Below are positions 22,301 to 32,923 of a DNA stretch of 64,000 bases, in pieces (within the stretch, counting starts at the first letter, position 1; every line of letters starts with the position of its first letter). The notes under the pieces were generated by a model. That model made no database searches. It saw only the letters and a program-made list of their open reading frames with translations, and had not been told where the DNA came from. Source of the DNA: Littorina saxatilis (taxonomy: Eukaryota > Mollusca > Gastropoda > Littorinimorpha > Littorinidae); assembly GCF_037325665.1 (NCBI RefSeq), contig NC_090254.1, positions 38,137,190 to 38,201,189 of the forward strand, written 5' to 3'. The translations under genes were made by a program, and so were the position numbers.

Positions 22301-25300
22301 TACCCTACGATAGTAAACACACAATAATCTTAGCGGGAGACACAACTTGGGTCAGGGGAAGATAATAGACAGGGGAGGCAACTGGGTCGGGCAGGAGATA
22401 ATTACACAAAAAGACTGGATACGCCACTTGACTACATCCCCCCCAGCTCTATACCAACTGCGTCCTCGCAGGTACAGCGCCTCGGGAATAGCTGAAAATG
22501 ACATCTATGAATCAAACACAAGTTCACCCAAGTGAAACAACAAATAAAATCAGAAACGGTAACGGATGACACTCACAGTCACCCAACCCATTCATACAAG
22601 ACACAATACAACAGGCAATCAATAATCATAGTGTACACAGTCTCTTAGCAGAACACGAAAAGTCTCACAAATGACACATTGCCCACATGACAGCAGCACA
22701 TTGTTTTCCTGACTGTTCACAATAGACGGATGGCGGGGTTATGACAGCGGCACACTTATTACTCACACAAATCCGACTGTTCAAAATAAATAAAATCAAG
22801 GTAATCCCATGACTGCTCAGAACGACGACAATCTCTGCCGTATACGCTGTGAGCGGCGCACAGGCACAGCAGCAGGAGGATGGACCAGAGGTTCTGGGTC
22901 TCTAGCCAGAGGCTGGTCTTGGGCACGTGCTGGAGGTGCCTGTGGATCAGGAACTGGTGCAGGGGCTGCTGGCTGCACCGGAAGAGGCTGGATGGGTGGG
23001 GGGAAGACAGGGCGTGCGATGCAGACAGTGCCTCGGTCCGGGAACGTTGGGGTAGCAGGGACTCGGGGTACAGGGGCAAGATTAAGTAACAAATCCCAAA
23101 ATGAAATCAGCTGAGCGTCGTGTAGCTGCACAGGGACAGGGGTTGTCGCCAGCCGATGCTGTTCCTCTGTCTGACAGCTTTGCTCAAGGAGAGGTTGCGC
23201 CGTGATGGATGTTGATTGATGACTCGCGCATTTCTCACTTGGCTGTCTCCATGACAGCGGTTGTTGGTCTCTTTGACGCTTGGTAGGGCACCTGCTCTGC
23301 AGATGCCCGTGGCGGTTGCAAAGCCAACAACGTGGCTTCGCGGATGGTTGCTGTTGACGAGAGGCAGCCGGCGGGCGTTGGTGCTGGGCAGCGCGTAGCT
23401 CTGTTGACTTGACGGCGAGTTCGCTAACATTCACCTGCAGTCTGCCTAACTCTGTTGCTTGTTGTTGTTGCTTCGTCACCACCTCGAAATCTTCCCTCAT
23501 CCACCTGAGAGCTTCTGCACGGACTGCCGCAAAAGTGACAGCCTCACGCCCTCTCGCAAAGCGCATGAGGTCCCGTCTCATTGCAGGCAAGAACAGTCCG
23601 TGCATGAATCGATCACGAAGTGCAGCATCGGAAACCGTACCGGCAACATCAGCATTCGTCTTCACCTGCAGAGCCTGCAACCTGTGGGCATATGAGAGAA
23701 TGCCCTCCTCTTGACTCTGGGAGATGCTGTAGAACGACGCTAGTAGAGTGGAAATGCTGGCGTGGTCCCCAAACGTGTCCTGCAGGATGGTCAAGACTAA
23801 GTTGGCAGTGGCAGTCGCCTGAGGGGGGTGCAGGTTGATCTCCTTCTTGGCAGGCCCAGCAAGTGACTGGATCAGCCATTCAGCAGCCTCGCCGCCCAGC
23901 GCCTCCAGGTTGAAGTGGGCAATGATGCGACGAGCCTCTGTGACGTAGTCGTCTAGCAGACAGCCATCTTTGCTGCTAGTGAAGAGGGGAAGCCTGGGAG
24001 GGGAGAACATCTGCCACTGGGGTCTAGGAACCCCGTCGACCGCCATTTTGGATACGCCGAGTACCTCCTACACTGCTACCCCTGCTTTCTGGTGTTAACC
24101 TACGGCGTCTCTACTTCCTGAACCCTGCTCCGCAAGCGCCAGATGTGATAGGGTGGAGTGGAAGGGGGAAAATAGGCCAGGAAGCATAAATGAGACGCCA
24201 AGACAGAGGTTGCGATAACGTGACTTTTACTTAACGTACACCAGAAACAAACAGAAAGTTAACACCAGAAAGTTAACACCAGAAAGTTAACACCAGAAAG
24301 TTAACACCAGAAAGTAGACACCAGAAAGTTAACACCAGAAAGCAGTGTAGATTCTCCTCAGTGAGCACACGTAAAAGGAACAGTAAACACAAGAGCACAG
24401 GTTTCGGAATTCAGTTACAACCACACGTCGACCGACACATATGAGCAGCACACAGCTCAGTATTACAAATCGCGTTCTCTCTCTAGTCTAAATGCTCAGT
24501 CTTTTAAAGGCTGGCCACTTCCGATTCCCAATAGCCAATAGGGAGGCTACCTAGGTGTCAGACAACGGGGGGCGTCGTCTTAAGATTGCCTGCCAAATGA
24601 AAGGGATCGTTAAAGAGGCAGAAATCGTTACAGAGGTGTCACGCACCGGAAATATTACGCACACCGGATAAGGCTCATTATATTACAACCAGTTACAAAG
24701 AAGGGGGAGAGGGGTAAGAGACTAAAACCTCCAAGCCACCCTGTCAAAAGAAATGACACCCACTTGACAAAACGCCGTCCAACGATACCCAGACAGTCTG
24801 GCGGCACATTACATAACGACCACCTAAATCTGGGATAAGAGGTTAGAAAGGAATCCGGTCAAGAGTCTTCCCTACGATAGTAAACACACAATACTCCTAG
24901 CGGGAGACACAACTTGGGTCAGGGGAAGATAATAGACAGGGGAGGCAACTGAGTCGGGCAGGAGATAATTACACAAAAAGACTGGATACGCCACTTGACT
25001 ACATTGATGACATGTGTAAACTCACCCCCCTGTTAAGTCCTTAATCCTTTCTGTTCATGACATGTGTAAACTAACCCCCTGTTAAGTCCTTACTCCTTTC
25101 TGTTGATGACATGTGTAAACTCACCCCCCTGTTAAGTCCTTACTCCTTTCTGTTCATGACATGTGTAAACTCAACCCCCTTTTTAAGTCCTTACTCCTTA
25201 CTAAGACCTGATTTTCCCGGAGTTGTTCAGGTCTTAAAGATGAGGGGGGGGGGGGGGGGTCCACAGTATGAGATTTGTACTGACCTTGCTAACCAGATTT

Positions 25301-25375
25301 TCTGTTCATAATATATGCAATCTAACCCCAATTTTACGACTTACACTTTCTAAAACCAGATTTTCTCAGAGTCGT

Positions 25376-25411
<36 letters not shown>

Positions 25412-25635
25412 CGTCCGTCCGTCCGTCCGTCCGTCCGTCCGTCCGTCTTTCTGGCTGTCTGTCTTTCTGGCTGTCTGTCGTAAGTATGCATGAGCTGTGT
25501 ACTGTCTATCTGTCTGTCTGTCTGTCTGTCCGTCCGTCCGTCTGTCCGTCCGTCCGTCCGTCCGTCTTTCTGGCTGTCTGTCTGTCTGTCGTAAGTATGT
25601 ATGAGATGTGTACTGTCTGTCTGTGTTTCTGTGTT

Positions 25636-25705
<70 letters not shown>

Positions 25706-25919
25706 CGTCCGTCCGTCTTTCTGGCTGTCTGTATGTCTTTCTGGCTGTCTGTCTGTCTGTCGTAAGTATGCATGAGATGTGTACTGTCTATCTGTCTATC
25801 TGTCTGTCTGTCAGTGTCTGTCCTTCTGTCCGTCCGTCCGTCCGTCTTTCTGGCTGTCTGTCTGTCTTTCTGGCTGTCTGTCTGTCTGTCGTAAGTATGC
25901 ATGAGATGTGTACTGTCTA

Positions 25920-25961
<42 letters not shown>

Positions 25962-28634
25962 CGTCTTTCTGGCTGTCTGTCTGTCTTTCTGGCTGGCTGT
26001 CTGTCTGTCGTAAGTATGCATGAGATGTGTACTGTCTATCTGTCTGTCTGTCTGTCTGTCTGTCCGTCCGTCCGTCCGTCCGTCCGTCCGTCCGTCCGTC
26101 CGTCCGTCCGTCCGTCCGTCCGTCCGTCCGTCCGTCCGTCCGTCCGTCCGTCCGTCCGTCCGTCCGTCCGTCCGTCCGTCCGTCTTTCTGGCTGTCTATC
26201 TGTCTGTCTGTCTGTCTTTCTGTCGTAAGTATGAGATGTGTACTGTCTGTCTGTCTGTCTGTCTGTCTGCCTGTCTGTCTGTCTGTCTGACTGTCGTAAG
26301 TATGAGATGTGTACTGACCTTGCTCGCCAGCCTGGCGGCCTGTTTCTTTTCTAGCTCCTGTTTCTGTCGGAGCACCTCGGTCAGCAGTTTGTGCTTGATG
26401 CTCAGCACACGCTCCTCGCTCAGACGACCAGCGTGGACCTCTGTGGACACAGGCAAACACATTACAGTCAACGTCTTTCTCAGAGCTGGCTAGGTTTACA
26501 CGTGGGATAAGACCAGCCATCCACTTGGTCATTTCATTTCATTTCATTTCCTCTATTATCCCAGTGCTGGGAAATTCGGGTCGCTTCCTCCCAGTGCCGG
26601 AAAGCTAGCAGCAACAGAGTCGCGCTACCCAGGTGTGTGCGTGTTTAACTCATTGTCTCCCAGGTACGGATATATCCCTACCCACTCATATGGCTCTATC
26701 TGACCAGGTACGGATATATCCGCTCAGACTGTTAGCTTCAGTCGCTTCCTGTAACGTCCATCTAACGCCTGCATTCCAGCGTGTTGATACACAGTTACTA
26801 CAATTCTGAGTGACCTGCTGCAGCACAGCTGGTCTCGGCTAAAAAAAAACAACCTTGGTCAACATAGGTGGGGTGGAAAGTGTTAAGTGAAATCAGCCAC
26901 CTGCACTTATGGCAGAATGACCGAGGTCTTTTACGTGCCACGGTGGTGACACGGGTGTTGGGACATGGATACCGTCTCTGATTCTGCACAGTCATACAGT
27001 TGAACCGTGTCCGTCCAGGCCCGGATTCGAACCCGTGACCCTTGGATCACAAGTCCAGTCCTCTACAAACTGAGCTACCCGGTGTCACGAACTGATGAAC
27101 TCTGCCTGAACAATCCTTCTCATTGCGGTCAATGCGCATGCGCTAACATGGGGAGATTAATCAGGTCGTGAACAACCTAACCCTAACCCTTATCCTAATC
27201 CTAACCCTAACCCTAACCCATGGTTCGTTCGGTCAAAGGGTCGCATTTTTTAAGTCCAAGATTGGCGCGTGCGCATTGACCGCAATGAGAAGGATTGTTC
27301 AGCAGAGGTTTCAGTTCGTGATACCGGCCCCCAGGTTTAGACATGGAATAATGCCAGTCCTCCAGTTGGTCACATACCGGCAATCCACACCCTGCCGAAT
27401 GCTTGCTGTGGTGAGTTGGGATCTTGTGATGAACTAATTTCTTAAGAATGTAGCCACTTGTAGACAGAGAACACCCAGGCTATCCATGTTTTGAACGTCA
27501 CCACGTGGAGGGATGGTCTGCCGGATCCGGTGTGAAAGCCTGAACAGATCTGACATTCTGGCTCGAACTGTTTTTACAGCCATATGTGTCTCTCTCTGTC
27601 TCTCTTTGTCGATATTAAAGGTGTGTCTTTACCGTCTTGTAAAAACGTGAGGGTATACATGTACTCATTCTCTCATTTCTCAGAGCCACAATGCTCCACA
27701 GTCACTCTTAAGTGCTGTTCACATGGCAGACTTGCAACCAACTTATGACCAACTTTAGTCGTTTGAAAATCGCTCCCGAGTCGTTGAGGCCGAATCGGTG
27801 AAAAGTCTGCCATGTGACCAGCCCCAGCGACTCGCGCCAGACTCGCCAGCGACTCGCGCCAGACTCCAAAACTCAGTTGAGCACTGCCCGACTCGGCAGT
27901 GACTCGCCAGCGACTCGCGCCAGACTTTTCTTATCGCGCTTACTGATTGGTTAGCTCTAGCCACTGAGTTATATATTGTCGTATACATCTCTGTGGCTCT
28001 AGCCTTCCCTTCTCCGGACAACAACGAGGACGACCGGACAATCCCGAAAGGCTAAGTCTGGCGAGAATCGCCGCTTAAAACTAGTTTGCGAATTTGTGCT
28101 GTTCACATGGGCAGCGATTTTGATTTGACTTGCCGCCGACTAAAATCGCTTGGAAGTTGGTCACAAGTTGTTTCCAAGGCTGCCATGTGAACAGCACTTT
28201 AGACACGCAATCAAAATAAGATTATTGTGGACAACTATTATTTTACTGGAGTAATCATCACACTGAACAGACGCTTGACAAAAATTACTTTCACAGTAAA
28301 TCATATTCCAAACATATTACAAATTTGATTGTAAGAAATAAGAATTTCTCGCAAGATATAAATATTGTGACTTACCTCCATTATCGTGTGGGTCATGGCC
28401 ATTCATCAGGGGCATGGCCTTGATAGTAGAGGTCAAGGCCGAGTTCCAGTCCTCTAGCTCTTCTCTGGATGACGCTGACAGGTAGACCGGAATATAATCC
28501 TGGATAAGGGAAACAATGCTGAGTAAAAAAAGAAATGTACTTAACTCCTCCTTTATCTCCCTTGTTCGACTCACGTAGAGATTGTAAGTAAAAGCCCGTG
28601 TTCCATTAAGTTCTGTCCAGTTCCGTTCCGTTCA

Positions 28635-28721
<87 letters not shown>

Positions 28722-28780
28722 GCAATGTTAACTTTTTGTTCCGACCCCTTCATAAGGGGCAATGGCCCAATGAATATACC

Positions 28781-28864
<84 letters not shown>

Positions 28865-28919
28865 AATGTTAACTTTTTGTTCACACCCCTTCATGAGGGG
28901 AAATGGCCTAATGAATAAA

Positions 28920-28970
<51 letters not shown>

Positions 28971-28975
28971 AGGAA

Positions 28976-29052
<77 letters not shown>

Positions 29053-29105
29053 CGCACACACTCACACCCCCACACACCCACACACATACGTGGCACACAC
29101 ACGTG

Positions 29106-29183
<78 letters not shown>

Positions 29184-30725
29184 CCATCCACTTACTTCGT
29201 GGTCAAGATGAAGAACGAAACGTTGTCCGGGAAACTTGTCCTCCAGTGACGTCACAGTGTATCCATCTAAATCTGTGACGTCAACAGTGACGTTATCATC
29301 GGGGGTGAGGTAACAGTACAGGCAGCCGTCCTTAAGAGCGTACCAGTATCTGAAAAAGGAGGAAAAATACGACTGTGAACGCGTAAAATTCTCCGAAAAT
29401 CCATTCCATTATGTGTTAGGAAGCTCACGAGAAAGTACTGAAGACATGTGTCTGTCTGTCGGTCGGTTGGTCGGTCTGTGTATTCGTATATGTGTGTTTG
29501 AACCGTCAAGGGATTATGATGAAGCAAGAACGTACACACCCTGAATTGAAGAATCATTATATATCACAATGTGTGTAGGCAGAGGCTTTCAAGACACAAA
29601 ATCAGCCTATGGTGAAGCTCGGAGAACCAAGTTTTCTGCCCCGACATCATTCGTTCGCTTGCACTGCCTCAAACGCAAATATTTGTGTTATGCAATGTCA
29701 AAAAATGTTACCCATTCAGTCCTTCACAACCGTCGTGATTTTGTTACTAGGCTCAAACGGGCAGCTTTGAGGAAGGCATACATGCCTGTGTTTTCATACT
29801 GATTATGCCAAGTATGTTCAAATCTCTATTCAAACGACGTCCCGAAATGGCACAGCATTTAGCCTGACTGCCGCTGGAAATGGCTGTTTTAGTAGAGACC
29901 CAATCGATATTCAATGGTCCGCAAGCTCTCGCAAACTTTTGAAGCATTGCAAAGCATGTGATGAAGCTATTTCGCGCGAGCTGAGAGGACTCGATGTTCT
30001 AAGATCTCGCTACTGTCGAAGCATTATTTCAAACATAGCACTCAGATTCCTTAAATGCCTATTCTTTGGTTCTTGCCACGAGTGGTCAATCACTGTCCTC
30101 CAGTACACAATGTAAACCGAAAAAATGCGTTGAACATAAATAAGTTAAATTTAGTGTTTTATTTTATTTTACTGTTGACCAAAATATTCAGAATGCCAAA
30201 TATAGTGTTTCACTGTCGGTAAAATCATCATATGAATCCCATTCAACAAGTTGATCAAAACTGTTACAGAATCAACATTTATTCAGTAATTTCTCTGTCG
30301 CTGAAGCTTGCAGAAGACGGAAAACTACAATTTCCGATTTAATTTCTTAACAGTAAATTGAACACAACACACACACTTTTCTAACGCTTACGGTCGACGA
30401 AAGGGTCCAAGGGATACACTCTGTTGTTTGTCTGTCTCTCTGTCTATGTCCTTCTCTGTCTCTGTCTTTCTCTGTCTTTCTCTCTCTCTCTCTGTCCCTC
30501 CCGCTCTCTCCCTCTCTGTCCTCCCCCCTCTCTCTCTCCCTCCCTCTCTCTGTGTGGCTCTGTCCCTCTCCCACCCTCTCTCTCTCTCCTTCTCTCTCTC
30601 TCCACCCTCTCTCTCTCAGTCCGTCTCCACCCCTCCCTTCCCCCCCCCCCTCTCTCTCTGCCCCTCCCTCCCTCCCTCCCCCCTCTCAGTCTCCCTCTCA
30701 GTCTCAGTCTCTCTCTCTCTATCAT

Positions 30726-30762
<37 letters not shown>

Positions 30763-32852
30763 ACCCCCTCCCTCTCTTTGTGTGAGACAATCCCAGCAGC
30801 TAGTTAAATCACTTCCCCGTTCAACGTTCAAAGTTTGCAGCTTGCTCGCAAACAGCCAGCTACATAAGGGGCCGACTCCAGAGCCCACTTTCAAACTGTT
30901 TCGGCAAGAGTATACATGAACGCCGTTTTAGGCGGATCACAGCGCAAAATAGCTCGGAATGAACTCTAACCCGTGGAAATTCCGCTGCAAACACTTGTGT
31001 CGACTGTCAAACCGAACATACACCAGGTTTACAATTCTTGAGGGAAAGCTGAAGAATTAGTCACCGACCGCGGGAAATGAGGGGGAAGCATTTGCAAGGG
31101 AGACACTCGTTACAACACATGTAGACTGACGAAAGTGCGAGTTGTTCTATTCTGAGCTAGCAGCGCACGGAAAATGTTGAAATTAGGCTGCTGACCTTAT
31201 TTAAAGATTGATCTGTTTTTATTGACGTTTACGCGAAGAACGATGGTTGGGCAAAAAACAATAACTAAATAAACAAACAAACAAATAAACAAACAAACAA
31301 GTAAACAAACAAACAAACAACCAAACAAACAAACGAAAGAACAAACGAACGAACGTACGAATGAACGAACGAACGAACGAATGAACGAATGAACGAACGA
31401 ACGATTGAACAAAAGAATACAGTTCACTTTCTCAGAATTAAAGCACGTAGTCCAGAACGGTAAAAAAAAACCCACAAAAAACACTTAACATACACAGAAC
31501 GCCACAACAGGAACAATTAATTCCAAGCTCAACATCTTTTGGAGAAAAAACAAACACAATAAAAACTCGGGCCATTCATTTTGAAGCATCGCCCAACCAC
31601 GAAAGATAAGAAAATGTACAACCAACATGATTGTCTCCTAAAGAAGTGTACTCAACATTTTGTGAAAAACAGAGAGAGATTAGCTCCCCTTGTTTGTCAA
31701 AAAACAAGCAGTTTACAATGACAGGCGTACCAATGAACCAAACGAAATCAGCACACCTGAACAAACGGCAGGTAAACATTAGGTAAACGAGGATACATCA
31801 AAGACACTGGAATGCAGGCAGGGTGAGAAATGTTTCGAAGTCTCTTGTGCAGCCAACCCTTTCTAAATCCATGCGCTGTATCAGCGGTGTAGCACGAGCA
31901 AATTACCCCCCCCCCCCCCCCCCTGACAGGTTTTAACAATTTTGTAAGGATAGTTTTACTCGGGAATAAATTGGTCGTGGAGTACTTTTTTCGTATGACA
32001 CCGGTGCAAAGCCGGAGCTTTTCCTGCCAAACCAACTTGTGTACAACTGCTTGAACATTGTTAGTAATCGGCCTTTGTGTTGCAGTGATAGCATTACACA
32101 GCCACAATTCTATTTTACATTTGGAACTTTTTTTTACCGGTTTCGCCAACGGTTTCAAATATCGCTCAAATAATAGTATTCACACCTTGGCCTTTGTACT
32201 TATGTCACTTCGGGTTCGTTAAACTTTAAGCAACCCCCAAACTGTCAGCAATTCTATTTTCGTTCTCGGGTTCTTTACATCTGTAAATAATCTGCTTGCG
32301 GACAACACAGTACTATACACGCGCTATTTTAAAAAAAAGGCACAGTCCCTCCCGTAAAACAGCTATACACACAGACCACCAGGCTGTTGGTGGTGTGTGT
32401 CCATGTGGAGGGATGGCCTTGACCTTATCTCAAGCCTGGCTATATATATATCTGAGATATCTGAGATGGTGAGCCGAATTTTCTTTTTCACTGGAGAGAT
32501 TGCGCCTTTCTTTATTATTTTTTTTATATAAATAGCGCATGTAATTCTGTGTTTTTTGAATGCAGGATATTTACTGATGGAAAGAACCCAAGAATTAAAA
32601 TTGTAGCCCTCTGAATTGTTGATAATTTCGGGGATTGCATCCACAGCTTAATATCCTCCCTGTCCTGATTTAAAGCAAGACAGGTCAACAAAATCATTCT
32701 CTAGTACTCACTCCTAGATTTTATGTAGAATGTGTTGTATTTGTCCGGTTTTTACATTTAGTCAAGTTTTGACTAAATGTTTTAACGTAGAGGGGGGAAT
32801 CGAGACGAGGGTCGTGGTGTGTGTGTGTGTGTCTGTGTGTGTGTGTGTATGC

Positions 32853-32923
<71 letters not shown>

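Larger units (their letters stand above)
18116..25003. mobile_element. Inverted composite of two gag-only LTR retrotransposons (Metaviridae-like)
   Basis: Copy A (plus, 18116-21298) and copy B (minus, 25003 down to the shared LTR arm) face each other tail to tail. Both outer ends begin TGTAGTCAAG reading inward, and both are bordered by TTGA (18112-18115 and 25004-25007). Each half has an LTR ending ATCACA, a primer-binding site TCTGGCGCT(T/G)GCG-like directly after it, and one gag frame. Copy B also has a G-rich polypurine tract and a 3' LTR start. There is no protease, reverse transcriptase or integrase, so the parts are non-autonomous (TR-GAG-like). The gag frames look whole. The overall arrangement is rearranged at one central junction. 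Very young by arm identity. Confidence 0.8.

Noticed and set aside
25366-26532. Long open frames (up to 388 codons) on both strands
   Set aside because: They arise from the TGTC/CGTC satellite, where no frame meets a stop. Residue content is pure tetramer translation (TDGR and SVCL-type repeats).
28571-29255. Open frames of 115-206 codons rich in Cys/Val, Thr/His or Arg/Glu
   Set aside because: Translations of (CT)n and (CA)n microsatellites. The true coding part is only the PH exon at 29196-29349.
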